Shown here: piece after piece, positions 8,401 through 16,497 of the stretch
Numbering within the stretch: position 1 is the first letter of the stretch
How the letters are laid out: each line of letters opens with the position of its first letter
DNA from: Chitinophagaceae bacterium
GTDB taxonomy: Bacteria; Bacteroidota; Bacteroidia; Chitinophagales; UBA10324
Length of the DNA stretch: 34,177 nucleotides
Reading direction: 5' to 3'
Assembly: GCA_947474435.1 (NCBI GenBank)
Contig: CANJII010000034.1
Span: forward strand, 1 to 34,177
The notes under the pieces: model-generated
The model's database searches: none
Seen by the model: the letters and a program-made list of their open reading frames with translations, nothing else
What the model was told of the DNA's origin: nothing
Position numbers and translations under genes: made by a program

Positions 8401-9370
8401 GGTGTTACGAGCAAAAAATAAACTGATTATGAGTGGTACTCCGGTGCAGAACAACACTTATGATTTGTATGCGCAAATGAATTTTTTAAATCCGGGGTTG
8501 CTTGGCAATCGCGAATTTTTCAGAACTGAATTTGCAACTCCCATTGACAAAAACGGTGATAAGGATAAAGTAAACGATCTACGAAAACTTATTTTTCCTT
8601 TCATGTTAAGGCGCACAAAGGAACAAGTGGCAACTGATCTTCCAGATAAAACAGAAACCATTTTGTGGTGCGAAATGGCCAGTGAGCAACGGTTGGTGTA
8701 TGAGCAATACAAAAATTATTACCGAGATAAACTGCTGAGTAAAATTGATGAGGTGGGAATGAAGAATGCAGGCATTTATGTGTTGGAAGGTTTATTACGA
8801 ATGCGGCAGATATGCGACAGCCCTGAGTTGCTGAAGGATGAAGAAGTGGAAACAAAGCAGTCGGTAAAAATTGAAGAACTATTGCGCGAGTTAAAAGAAA
8901 ATACCGGCAGTCATAAGGTTTTAGTGTTCTCGCAGTTTACCGAAATGTTAAAACTGATTCGAGGGGAATTGGAAAAGGAAAAAATTTCATTTCTGTATCT
9001 AGATGGAAGTATTCCAGCTGCCACCAGAAAAAAATGGGTCGATCAGTTTCAAACCGATGATACAGTAAAAATATTTTTAATCAGTTTAAAAGCAGGCGGA
9101 GTCGGACTCAATCTCACTGCTGCTGATTATGTATATCTTGTTGATCCGTGGTGGAATCCTGCAGTGGAAGAGCAGGCCATTGACCGCACACATCGCATTG
9201 GTCAGGCGAATAAAATTTTTGCGTATCGAATGATTTGTAAAGATTCAGTGGAAGAAAAAATTATGAAACTGAAGGAGCGGAAAAAAGGAATCAGCACGGA
9301 ATTGATCAGTGAAGAAAAAGGGTTTGTAAAAAAACTCACACGAGATGATGTAGAATTTTTATTCAGTTAA
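5456..9370 (+). CDS. SNF2-family ATPase/helicase with two SWIM zinc-finger motifs
   Basis: A 1304-residue cytoplasmic Swi2/Snf2 ATPase predicted to translocate on or remodel protein-DNA complexes. Order of parts: SWIM motif 1 with C72, C74, C83, H85; a strongly acidic stretch (about residues 106-140); SWIM-like motif 2 with C242, C244, C252, H254; a long middle region matching the position of the bacterial SNF2-associated domain; then the ATPase. Motif I is DDMGLGKT (868-875). Motif II is DESQ (965-968) rather than the usual DEAH or DEGH. SGTPVQN follows, and the C-terminal helicase lobe has QFTEMLKL, YLDGSI, KAGGVGLNLTAADYV and DRTHRIGQ (1243-1250). All catalytic motifs look intact. It sits within the exporter operon, 29 bp after the adaptor and 4 bp before the first ABC ATPase, with no visible promoter of its own. 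Its substrate and its link to export are unknown. Confidence 0.94.
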   Translation: MTKQELIALWMKECDDTTKSRGSRIYDSFEPAIRIVSIDYSGVKLKVPSESRKKPYDVSIDFEAEDALPYKCSCEKFENSNECKHVFAALLFLSKNSSALDLIVESTTIDEEEDFEDDELHADELDDEENDEDEIDYNSADNVSVLNETTTENSIDKTITEHQNFTKAIPGYKGFKVQLHSFNDYFFLSCPYDLFTLNNEVLNTTLSKKIINHLEFNFRVRENLTPHQIVHYDNDETIFVHCNCRTEQTTPCIHSYCALYFIQKNIDKFYFKNLNELVEIQNELLKPYGLTCADPESFEFKFGYDKFGEYSILKKPDYYIDIKNEIEFTEFSKKLIGSRSKKINVRPKLQVQDFIDYEIGFSFVFSNKAILSFELLPIGIQTKKNKKEYKKLSLSNQASLAYLQPLADDFYFLLEKLTTDNLKKHLMQTGQGQSVYNYYSGMTYLDPKQKEILIERYYEVLKQLWNYLSEQQNTFIQSGEYFSKKELTTISLSKSFAKIYFETETNERNFIIQLKFKADDESTPVEFRPPFFFKTPEQLFLLENFEQLNLIRQFPKGKLIFPLKYKMDAYRKIILPLKKLYSVTDKDQGEIKLKQTEFIPRVMLSELSEKFLLVKPMFGYGKSILSIDEGDDFVDLGDKKEILYERNREKEKLFFEELRLLHPLFEKQKQNPFYFLPADEVMKNSWFIQTISSLKEKNIQVLGLKQLKKFNINPNLPTMEMKAGNDLDWFDLQIEIKFGDLIANLQDVQKAIKKGETMVALSDGSMGIIPEEWLTKFGMVMKMGDAKSGSLKISKMHFTVVDELHSFIKDDDLLRELAEKKEKLHNIENIKPETKIENINATLRPYQLSGFEWMQVLNELGWGGCLADDMGLGKTLQVITFLNHLKKSNPDSTHLVVCPTSLIYNWENEIMKFCPSLRYHIYYGVERELNETHFADYDVIITSYGIMRNDIKELTQFLFHYIILDESQYIKNPDAQISKAVQVLRAKNKLIMSGTPVQNNTYDLYAQMNFLNPGLLGNREFFRTEFATPIDKNGDKDKVNDLRKLIFPFMLRRTKEQVATDLPDKTETILWCEMASEQRLVYEQYKNYYRDKLLSKIDEVGMKNAGIYVLEGLLRMRQICDSPELLKDEEVETKQSVKIEELLRELKENTGSHKVLVFSQFTEMLKLIRGELEKEKISFLYLDGSIPAATRKKWVDQFQTDDTVKIFLISLKAGGVGLNLTAADYVYLVDPWWNPAVEEQAIDRTHRIGQANKIFAYRMICKDSVEEKIMKLKERKKGISTELISEEKGFVKKLTRDDVEFLFS

Positions 9371-9374
9371 AAAA

Positions 9375-10292
9375 ATGAACGAAAGAGTCATCGCCACCAA
9401 CATCACCAAATCATTCCGCAGCACAAAAGCTTTGGATGCTGTTTCATTCTCGGTGAATGAAGGCGAGTTATTTGGATTTATTGGTCCTGATGGCGCGGGT
9501 AAGAGCACGCTCTTTCGCATACTCACAACTGTGATGAATGCAGATAGCGGAGATGCGCTTGTGGATGGTTTTCATTTGAAAGACGAAATTGCTATTCGTT
9601 CGCGAGTGGGATACATGCCCGGAAAATTTTCTTTGTATCCTGATTTATCTGTTCAGGAAAATCTGGAGTTTTTTGCAAAAGTTTTTGGCACAACTGTTAA
9701 TGAAAATTATTCCATCATCAAAGAAATTTATGTGCAGCTCGAACCATTCAAAGATCGCCGTGCAGGAAAATTGAGTGGAGGAATGAAACAGAAACTCGCT
9801 TTGTGTTGCGCACTCATTCACAAACCAAGAGTTTTATTTTTAGATGAACCAACAACGGGAGTTGATCCGGTTTCACGACGGGAATTCTGGGAAATGCTCG
9901 GAAGATTAAAACAAAGCGGACTCACCATTCTGGTTTCCACTCCATACATGGACGAAGCAAGTCGTTGCGATCGTGTGGCATTAATTCAGAAAGGAAAAAT
10001 TCTCGATATAGATCCACCGGGTGTGATTACAAAAAAATTTCCGTTGCATGTGATTGCAGTGAAGTCAGATAACATGCAGAAACTGCGGAAGGATATTTTA
10101 AAAGTTGAATATGCTGAAAGTGTTTATGGCTTCGGAGAATATTTACACATCACGATGAAGAAAGAAAATTCATCAACAGAAAAAATTGAATCGCTTTTAA
10201 AACAACAAGGTCATCAGCACACAGAAGTGAAATTGATTGAAGCAGGAATTGAAGATTGTTTTATGCACCTTATGGAGCACAACAAAAACTGA
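9375..10292 (+). CDS. ABC exporter ATP-binding protein 1 (YbhF N-terminal-half-like)
   Basis: Energises the ABC-2 exporter encoded downstream. Walker A is GPDGAGKST (residues 37-45), an Asp-containing variant shared, as I recall, with the first half of YbhF/RbbA proteins. The signature is LSGGMKQK (from 133), Walker B is VLFLDEPT with D157-E158, and the D-loop is GVDPVSRR. After the nucleotide-binding domain is a tail of about 80 residues. At 305 residues it corresponds to the first half of the fused double-ATPase YbhF; the second half is the next gene. It begins 4 bp after the SNF2 stop codon, so it is probably co-transcribed with it. ATG start. Confidence 0.95.
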   Translation: MNERVIATNITKSFRSTKALDAVSFSVNEGELFGFIGPDGAGKSTLFRILTTVMNADSGDALVDGFHLKDEIAIRSRVGYMPGKFSLYPDLSVQENLEFFAKVFGTTVNENYSIIKEIYVQLEPFKDRRAGKLSGGMKQKLALCCALIHKPRVLFLDEPTTGVDPVSRREFWEMLGRLKQSGLTILVSTPYMDEASRCDRVALIQKGKILDIDPPGVITKKFPLHVIAVKSDNMQKLRKDILKVEYAESVYGFGEYLHITMKKENSSTEKIESLLKQQGHQHTEVKLIEAGIEDCFMHLMEHNKN

Positions 10293-10310
10293 AAATCTAA
10301 AATTGAATAA

Positions 10311-11063
10311 TTGAAACTCACAGGAGAAAATATTATTGAAGTTGAAAACTTAGTGAAGCGATTCGGTTCGTTCACGGCGGTTGATAATATTTCTTTTCAG
10401 GTGAAGAAGGGTGAAGTGTTTGGATTTCTCGGAGCGAATGGTGCGGGGAAAACCACAGCGATAAAAATGTTAATCGGTTTGTGGTCGCCGACTTCGGGCA
10501 AAGCAAATGTTGCCGGATTTGATTTATTTACTGAAGCAAATCAAATCAGAAAAAACATTGGCTACATGGCGCAACGGTTTTCGTTGTACGAAGATTTAAC
10601 GGTGATAGAAAACATTCAGTTCTACGGTGGCATTTATGGTTTGCGAAAAAATATTTTAAAGGAAAGAGCTGAGGAGTTGATTTCGGAATTGGGAATGGAA
10701 AGTTTCAGAAAGGAATTAATAAAAAATATTCCGCTCGGGTGGAAACAGAAACTGGCATTGTCGGTTGCTATGATTCACAAACCGAAAATTGTTTTTCTCG
10801 ATGAACCCACAAGCGGTGTTGACCCGATTACAAGAAGACAATTCTGGGATTTGATTTACAACGCTGCGGAAAAAGGCACCACTGTTTTTATTACCACGCA
10901 CTACATGGATGAATCGGAATACTGCGACCGTGTGAGCATAATGGTGGATGGAAGAATTGAAGCGCTTGATACTCCCGCGCAATTGAAAAAACAATTCAAT
11001 GCAGAAAGTATGGATGAAGTTTTTCTGCGATTAGCAAGACCAACAGAATCAATCAGCAAATGA
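10311..11063 (+). CDS. ABC exporter ATP-binding protein 2, TTG start (YbhF C-terminal-half-like)
   Basis: Second ATPase of the exporter, 250 residues. Walker A is GANGAGKTT (residues 41-49), Walker B is IVFLDEPTSGVDP, and the switch His is in ITTHYMDE. The signature is degenerate: IPLGWKQK replaces LSGGxxQ, as I recall from the second half of YbhF-type proteins, so one composite ATP site may be specialised. The start must be TTG at 10311: the codon before it is TAA and no ATG precedes Walker A. AGGAG at 10322-10326 lies downstream of this TTG and would fit only a rarer ATT start at 10335. The stop codon overlaps the start of the first permease as ATGA. Confidence 0.93.
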   Translation: MKLTGENIIEVENLVKRFGSFTAVDNISFQVKKGEVFGFLGANGAGKTTAIKMLIGLWSPTSGKANVAGFDLFTEANQIRKNIGYMAQRFSLYEDLTVIENIQFYGGIYGLRKNILKERAEELISELGMESFRKELIKNIPLGWKQKLALSVAMIHKPKIVFLDEPTSGVDPITRRQFWDLIYNAAEKGTTVFITTHYMDESEYCDRVSIMVDGRIEALDTPAQLKKQFNAESMDEVFLRLARPTESISK

Positions 11064-12172
11064 ACAGAAGACGGTTCTTTGGATTTTTACAAAAAGAATT
11101 TCGTCACATTTTTCGTGACAGAAGAACGATGCTCATTCTGTTCGGAATGCCGATTGTGCAGATTTTGCTTTTTGGTTTTGCAATTACCAACGAAATAAAA
11201 AATGTGAATGTGGCAGTGCTTGATATGGCGCACGATGATGTGTCGCGCGATATCACCAATCGGATTCTTTCTTCAGAATATTTTCATCTCTATCAGAATC
11301 TTCAATCAGAAAAAGAAATTGAAACTGCATTTAAAAGTGGAAAGGTGAAGGAGGTAATTGTGTTTGAAAATAATCTGGCGAAAAATATTTACTCAAAAAA
11401 TATTGGCAACATTCAAATCATCAGCGATGCTACAGATCCGAATACCGCCAATACAATTGTCGCCTACACCCGTGCAATACTTTTGAACTACCAGCAGGAA
11501 TTAAACAAAGGCACAAAACCACCTGCCATTATTCAGACTGAAGTGCGCATGTGGTTCAATGAAGAGTTGAAAGGAGTTTATCTTTTTGTTCCGGGTGTTA
11601 TGACCATCATCATGATGCTGGTGAGCGCAATGATGACAAGCATTTCTCTTGCTCGAGAAAAAGAAACCGGCACATTGGAAGCGCTCATGGTTTCTCCACT
11701 GAAATCATGGCAGGTGATTTTAGGAAAAGTGATTCCGTATCTCGTACTTTCATTCAGTATTACACTTGTTACACTTGGGCTTTCCATGTTTGTGTTTCAT
11801 GTCCCGATTCGCGGTAATATTTTTCTATTGCTCGGTGAAGTGTTGTTGTTTGTTATCACCGCACTCTCCTTCGGAATTTTAATTTCTTCCATCGCGCCAA
11901 ATCAAATGGCAGCCATGTTAATTTCTATGATGGGATTAATGTTGCCCACAATTATTCTCAGCGGATATATTTTTCCGATTGATAATATGCCCGTGCCGTT
12001 ACAGGTGATCAGTAATATAATTCCCGCGCGATGGTTCATCAGCATGTTGCGTGATATCATGTTGAAGGGTGCAGGATGGAGCGTGGTCTGGAAAGACACT
12101 TGTGTTCTTGCGTTTATGGCGGTTGTGTTTTTGTTTTTGGCTTCGCGCAGATTTAAAATGAAACTCAGATGA
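11060..12172 (+). CDS. ABC-2 type exporter permease 1 (YbhS/YbhR-like)
   Basis: Inner-membrane permease of 370 residues with the standard ABC-2 layout. There is one N-terminal membrane segment (about residues 22-42, LFGMPIVQILLFGF), a periplasmic domain of about 130 residues (NVAVLDMAHDDVSRDITNRI), then about five membrane segments from about 175 to the end. The cytoplasmic coupling helix carries the family sequence EKETGTLEALMVSPLKSWQ. Start and stop overlap the neighbours by 4 bp on both sides (ATGA), showing tight coupling to ATPase 2 and permease 2. The substrate is probably a small hydrophobic compound or drug (inference from the family). Confidence 0.95.
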   Translation: MNRRRFFGFLQKEFRHIFRDRRTMLILFGMPIVQILLFGFAITNEIKNVNVAVLDMAHDDVSRDITNRILSSEYFHLYQNLQSEKEIETAFKSGKVKEVIVFENNLAKNIYSKNIGNIQIISDATDPNTANTIVAYTRAILLNYQQELNKGTKPPAIIQTEVRMWFNEELKGVYLFVPGVMTIIMMLVSAMMTSISLAREKETGTLEALMVSPLKSWQVILGKVIPYLVLSFSITLVTLGLSMFVFHVPIRGNIFLLLGEVLLFVITALSFGILISSIAPNQMAAMLISMMGLMLPTIILSGYIFPIDNMPVPLQVISNIIPARWFISMLRDIMLKGAGWSVVWKDTCVLAFMAVVFLFLASRRFKMKLR

Positions 12173-13290
12173 GAACAATCATTGTAATTATCCGAAAGGA
12201 GTTTCTTCAAATATTCCGCAACCGCGCGATGTTGCCGCAAATAATTATGATGCCACTGATACAGTTGCTCATACTTTCCAATGCAGCAACTTTTGAAATC
12301 CGTCACCTGAATATGCATGTGATTGATCAGGATCAAAGTCAGGCATCACGACAACTGATTGGAAAATTTAAAGCAAGTAATTATTTCGAACTATCCGATT
12401 TTTCATTTGATGAGAAACATGCTGATGAAGACATCATGCAGGGAAAAGACCGTTGCATACTCATGATTCCAAAAGGATTCGAACATGACCTGATGAAGGA
12501 GCAGCACACAAAATTGTTGCTCAACATTAATGCGATTGATGGCGCTGCAGCAGGTGTAATCAATACTTATGCACTCAGCATTATTCAGAATTTCAACCAG
12601 CAGATTGATGCGCAGTGGATCAATCAGCAACAATTTGATCAGCAGAAAATATTAAATACTCCTTACTCATTCTGGTATAATCCGTACATGAATTATAAAA
12701 CTTTTATGGTTCCTGGATTGATTGTAATGTTGCTTACGATGGTCGGTATGTTCATGAGTGCACAAAACATAGTGCGCGAAAAAGAAATCGGAACCATTGA
12801 ACAAATAAATGTTACACCTATAAAAAAAGCACATTTCATCATTGGCAAGCAAGTTCCGTTTTTAATTATTGGTTTAGTGCAACTCACCATTGGATTACTG
12901 GTGGCCCGATGGGTTTTCAGTATTCATATTCTCGGTTCCATTCCAATCATTTATTTATTCGCAACTGTTTATCTCATCACATTGCTCGGTTTCGGATTAC
13001 TGATTTCTACAATGGTGGAGACACAACAGCAAGCCATGTTTCTCGCCTGGTTCTTTATGGTCATATTTATTTTAATGAGCGGATTATTTACTCCAATTGA
13101 AGCAATGCCACAGTGGGCGCAGAACATTACTAAGTTTAATCCAATCGCTTACTTCGTTTCAGTAATGCGAATGGTTGTGCTCAAAGGTTCATCAATAAAA
13201 GATATTCTTCCTCAACTAACAGCAATCAGCATTGGTGGATTGGTGATGTGTTCGCTGGCTACTTTGCGCTACAGAAAACGCGCTGGATAA
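12169..13290 (+). CDS. ABC-2 type exporter permease 2 (YbhR/YbhS-like)
   Basis: Partner permease of 373 residues, paralogous to the gene before it. It has an N-terminal membrane segment (IIMMPLIQLLILSNAATF), a periplasmic domain beginning LNMHVIDQDQSQASRQ, and C-terminal membrane segments after the coupling sequence REKEIGTIEQINVTPIKKA. Two such permeases with two ATPases match the YbhSR heterodimer plan. It overlaps permease 1 by 4 bp and is the last gene of the exporter operon; no hairpin terminator is visible after it. Confidence 0.95.
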   Translation: MRTIIVIIRKEFLQIFRNRAMLPQIIMMPLIQLLILSNAATFEIRHLNMHVIDQDQSQASRQLIGKFKASNYFELSDFSFDEKHADEDIMQGKDRCILMIPKGFEHDLMKEQHTKLLLNINAIDGAAAGVINTYALSIIQNFNQQIDAQWINQQQFDQQKILNTPYSFWYNPYMNYKTFMVPGLIVMLLTMVGMFMSAQNIVREKEIGTIEQINVTPIKKAHFIIGKQVPFLIIGLVQLTIGLLVARWVFSIHILGSIPIIYLFATVYLITLLGFGLLISTMVETQQQAMFLAWFFMVIFILMSGLFTPIEAMPQWAQNITKFNPIAYFVSVMRMVVLKGSSIKDILPQLTAISIGGLVMCSLATLRYRKRAG

Positions 13291-13354
13291 TTTGAGTTTT
13301 TATTTCGCATACCTTGCACTGTTTCTTCTTCGTTCAATCAAAAAAAATTCCATT

Positions 13355-13744
13355 ATGAAAAAATTAATTTTTCTTTCCATCAGCATATTGTTTTTTGCTT
13401 CCTGTACGAGAGAATCTGCATTGAAACAACTCATTCAGGAAACCGATGTGGTGAAAGTTTATATCACCTCAGGTGCCACAGTTCCGATGGTTCATTACGA
13501 AACCAACGACATTGATAAAATAAAAATGTGGAAGAATTACATTGATGAAAAATCAAACGCAACAGGCGATTGTGCGTATGAAGGCAAATTAATTTTTAAA
13601 GTGTATGAAGATTCAACTGAAATGCAATTCAGTTTGCATGATGGTTGCGAGCAGGTGAGTTACAAACTCAACGATACTTTATTCGTTAAAAAATTAACTG
13701 CTGATGGCATCGGTTTTCTCAATAGTTTGAAGCAGGTACAATAG
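13355..13744 (+). CDS. Small lipoprotein of unknown function
   Basis: A 129-residue protein with a clear lipoprotein signal (MKKLIFLSISILFFASC, lipid Cys at 17). The body is a small mixed-composition domain with two more cysteines (in NATGDCAYEG and LHDGCEQV) that could form a disulphide. I recognise no family. A longer frame opens at a TTG at 13292, but the basic, hydrophobic signal starts at the ATG at 13355, so I use that. It lies 64 bp after the exporter operon and has no evident link to it. Confidence 0.82.
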   Translation: MKKLIFLSISILFFASCTRESALKQLIQETDVVKVYITSGATVPMVHYETNDIDKIKMWKNYIDEKSNATGDCAYEGKLIFKVYEDSTEMQFSLHDGCEQVSYKLNDTLFVKKLTADGIGFLNSLKQVQ

Positions 13745-13862
13745 CCCTTTTTTAAATTGAATTCAGTAGAATTAATACTTCAAAATTCAAAAATCATCTG
13801 TTCGATATTCGATATTGTTATTGCAGAATTCATTCGGCTTTCTTACTTAAATCTATTTCCAT

Positions 13863-13870
13863 TAAGTTTG
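13863..13870 (+). promoter_or_regulatory. Putative -7 promoter box (TAAGTTTG) for the aminotransferase gene
   Basis: TAAGTTTG matches the Bacteroidota consensus TAnnTTTG exactly and is followed by C, as is common. It lies 29 bp upstream of the ATG at 13900. No convincing -33 TTTG is visible. The upstream 60 bp is a low-complexity spacer with an iterated CGATATT motif. Confidence 0.5.
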
Positions 13871-13899
13871 CCGCTCCTTAAAAAAGCCGTTTACACTTC

Positions 13900-15039
13900 A
13901 TGAGAAAAATAGAAATGGTTGACCTGAAATCGCAGTATCAAAAGATAAAACCTGCTATTGATAAGGGCATTCAGGAAGTGCTTGATAATGCAAATTTTAT
14001 TGCCGGTAAACAAGTGCAGGAATTTGCAGATGAACTTGGAGTTTATGCAGGTGTAAAAAAAGTTATTCCCTGTGCCAACGGAACCGATGCCTTGCAGATT
14101 GCTATGATGGCTTTGGACTTGCAACCCGGCGATGAAGTCATTACCCCTTCGTTTACTTATTTCGCAACAGTTGAAGTTATAGCATTATTAAAATGTGTTC
14201 CGGTTTTTGTGGATGTGAATCCTGAAACTTTTACCATTGAAGCTGCTGAAATTGAAAAAGCTATTTCGCCAAAAACAAAAGCAATTGTACCGGTGCATTT
14301 ATATGGTCAGGCGGCTAACATGGAACCAATTCTTGCACTTGGAAAAAAGCACAACATCGCTGTAATAGAAGATAACGCACAGGCAATAGGAGGTGAATAC
14401 ATTTTCAGCAATGGAAAAATATTTAAGAATGGTTCAATGTCGTTGATATCAACCACTTCATTTTTCCCTTCAAAAAATCTTGGGTGTTACGGTGATGGCG
14501 GAGCGATTTTCACTAATGATGAAGAGCTTGCTTTGAAATTAAAAATGATTGCCAATCACGGACAGCGAATAAAATATTATCACGATTTAATCGGGTGTAA
14601 CAGTCGGCTTGATACTTTGCAGGCAGCAATTTTAAAAGTGAAATTGCAACACCTCGATGAATATTGTGATGCGCGCAGAGCCGTTGCAGATTTTTACGAT
14701 AAAGCATTTGCCAATCATCCGAAAATTAAGACACCATTTTGTGCTGCTTACACCAAGCATGTGTATCACCAGTATACAATGATTCTTTCCGATGAAGTTA
14801 ACCGCGAAGCAATGATTAATGCACTGAAGGAAAAGGGAATTCCAACCATGCTGTACTACCCGCTTGCGTGTCACAAACAAAAAGCATTTGAAAAAGGCGC
14901 ACGCATAGTTGGCGATTTAAAAAATACAAATTGGCTTTCTCCTCGTGTGATTTCTCTTCCGATTCATACTGAAATGGATGATGAACAATTGAGTTTCATT
15001 TCACAATCAGTTTTAGAATTTCTTAATAAAAGCAATTAG
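13900..15039 (+). CDS. DegT/DnrJ/EryC1/StrS-family sugar aminotransferase (WbpE-like)
   Basis: A PLP-dependent nucleotide-sugar aminotransferase of 379 residues. It shows CANGTDALQIAMMALDLQPG (PLP phosphate contacts), PSFTYFATVE, VHLYGQAANM, IEDNAQAIGG, and the internal-aldimine Lys192 in TSFFPSKNLGCYGDGG. NSRLDTLQAAIL follows. The sequence strongly resembles P. aeruginosa WbpE, which aminates C3 of UDP-2-acetamido-2-deoxy-3-keto-glucuronate, so a UDP-3-keto-sugar acid is a reasonable but unproven substrate; the other wbp genes (wbpB, wbpD) are not here. The next gene makes UDP-glucuronate-type sugars. It differs clearly from the second DegT-family gene at 30021-31127. Confidence 0.93.
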   Translation: MRKIEMVDLKSQYQKIKPAIDKGIQEVLDNANFIAGKQVQEFADELGVYAGVKKVIPCANGTDALQIAMMALDLQPGDEVITPSFTYFATVEVIALLKCVPVFVDVNPETFTIEAAEIEKAISPKTKAIVPVHLYGQAANMEPILALGKKHNIAVIEDNAQAIGGEYIFSNGKIFKNGSMSLISTTSFFPSKNLGCYGDGGAIFTNDEELALKLKMIANHGQRIKYYHDLIGCNSRLDTLQAAILKVKLQHLDEYCDARRAVADFYDKAFANHPKIKTPFCAAYTKHVYHQYTMILSDEVNREAMINALKEKGIPTMLYYPLACHKQKAFEKGARIVGDLKNTNWLSPRVISLPIHTEMDDEQLSFISQSVLEFLNKSN

Positions 15040-15103
15040 CTGTCAGAATTTAGCTGTTAGCTGATTGCTAATACCTAAATGCTAACTGCTAAAAGCTAAA
15101 AGC
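15037..15103. repeat. Iterated TAGCTG/GCTAA spacer with an inverted repeat
   Basis: The 77-bp gap before ugd consists almost entirely of variants of TAGCTG and GCTAA. It contains a 12-bp inverted repeat, TTAGCTGTTAGC (15050-15061) against GCTAACTGCTAA (15081-15092), with one mismatch and a 19-nt loop. The stop codon of the aminotransferase gene is the first TAG of the string. No T-run follows, so it is not a classic terminator. Confidence 0.6.
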
Positions 15104-15116
15104 AAAAAAAACTAAC

Positions 15117-16427
15117 ATGAACATTGCAGTAATAGGAACAGGATATGTGGGCTTGGTAACAGGAACTTGTTTTGCCGAAACCGGAAACAATGTAACCTGC
15201 GTTGATATCAATGAAGAGAAAGTAAAAATGCTGCGTGCAGGAAAGCTGCCGATTTTTGAACCCGACCTTGATGTTTTATTTGCCCGCAATGTGGAGCATG
15301 GCCGTTTGAAATTTACAACCAATCTTGCTGATGCAATTAAGGATGCAAAAATTTTGTTCCTCGCATTACCTACTCCACCAGGAGAAGATGGCAGTGCTGA
15401 CTTATCTTACATTCTTGGAGTTGCTGATGAGTTGGGGAAAATAATTACTGATTACAAAGTGATTATTGATAAAAGTACTGTGCCGGTTGGTACTGCCGAA
15501 AAAGTTCGAGCAGCAATTGCTAAAAATGCAAAAGTGGAATTTGATGTGGTATCAAATCCTGAATTTTTGCGAGAAGGAATTGCGGTGGAAGATTTTATGA
15601 AACCCGATAGAGTTGTAGTTGGAACCAACAGCGAGAAAGCAAAAAAATTAATGGAGCAGTTGTATGATCCGTTTGTTCGGCAGGGTAATCCTGTGATTTT
15701 TATGGATGAGCGCAGCGCCGAGATGACCAAGTATGCAGCAAATGCATATCTCGCTACACGCATTTCGTTCATGAATGAAATTGCGAATCTCTGCGAAAAA
15801 GTGGGCGCTAATGTTGATTGGGTGCGAAAGGGAATTGGCAGTGATAACCGCATTGGGAAACGGTTTTTATTTCCAGGAATCGGTTATGGAGGAAGTTGTT
15901 TCCCTAAAGATGTGCATGCATTGTATAAAACTGCTGACGATAACCAGTATGATTTTCAGATATTAGAAGCAGTAATGAAAGTGAACGACATACAAAAACA
16001 TGTGCTCGTTGAAAAAATCAGAAAATATTTTGGTGGAAATCTGAAAGGAAAACGAATTGCAATTTGGGGAATAGCATTCAAACCGAACACCGATGATATT
16101 CGTGAAGCTCCATCGTTGTACATAATGGAAGATTTATTAAAAGAAGGTTGCAGCGTAATCGCCTATGATTCGGAAGCAACTGAAAATGCAAAAAAGATTT
16201 TCGGAACTACTGTTGAGTTTGCTGATGATATGTACGACATGCTGCAAGATGCTGATGCATTAGCCATACTCACCGAGTGGGCCGAATTCCGCACACCTGA
16301 TTTTGAAAAAATTGCATCGCTGATGAAGAGCAAAATAATTTTCGACGGACGCAATCTTTACGGTTTAGACCAATTACGCGAAGCCGGATTTTATTACAAT
16401 AGTATCGGACGAGATGCGGTCAACTGA
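15117..16427 (+). CDS. ugd: UDP-glucose 6-dehydrogenase
   Basis: Oxidises UDP-glucose to UDP-glucuronate with two NAD+; cytoplasmic; supplies acidic sugar for surface polysaccharide. The N-terminal Rossmann fold has GTGYVGLVTGTCFAE (residues 7-21), the binding-site sequence STVPVGT (about 120-126), and the central helix TKYAANAYLATRISF. The catalytic Cys261 and Lys264 lie in GIGYGGSCFPKDVHAL, and the C-terminal domain has IAIWGIAFKPNTDDIREAPS. The 436 residues are normal for the TuaD/UGD group, and these motifs fit UGD better than UDP-GlcNAc dehydrogenase (WbpA). ATG start. It lies 77 bp after the WbpE-like gene and probably acts in the same sugar pathway. Confidence 0.95.
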   Translation: MNIAVIGTGYVGLVTGTCFAETGNNVTCVDINEEKVKMLRAGKLPIFEPDLDVLFARNVEHGRLKFTTNLADAIKDAKILFLALPTPPGEDGSADLSYILGVADELGKIITDYKVIIDKSTVPVGTAEKVRAAIAKNAKVEFDVVSNPEFLREGIAVEDFMKPDRVVVGTNSEKAKKLMEQLYDPFVRQGNPVIFMDERSAEMTKYAANAYLATRISFMNEIANLCEKVGANVDWVRKGIGSDNRIGKRFLFPGIGYGGSCFPKDVHALYKTADDNQYDFQILEAVMKVNDIQKHVLVEKIRKYFGGNLKGKRIAIWGIAFKPNTDDIREAPSLYIMEDLLKEGCSVIAYDSEATENAKKIFGTTVEFADDMYDMLQDADALAILTEWAEFRTPDFEKIASLMKSKIIFDGRNLYGLDQLREAGFYYNSIGRDAVN

Positions 16428-16497
16428 TTTGATAATTAAATATCTCATGCGCCGACAGTTTTTCACTTTTCACTTATAATTTTTCACAAAAAAATAA

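Noticed and set aside
13292-13354. Upstream extension of the small lipoprotein from a TTG
   Set aside because: The extension would place 21 residues before a perfect lipoprotein signal beginning at ATG 13355.
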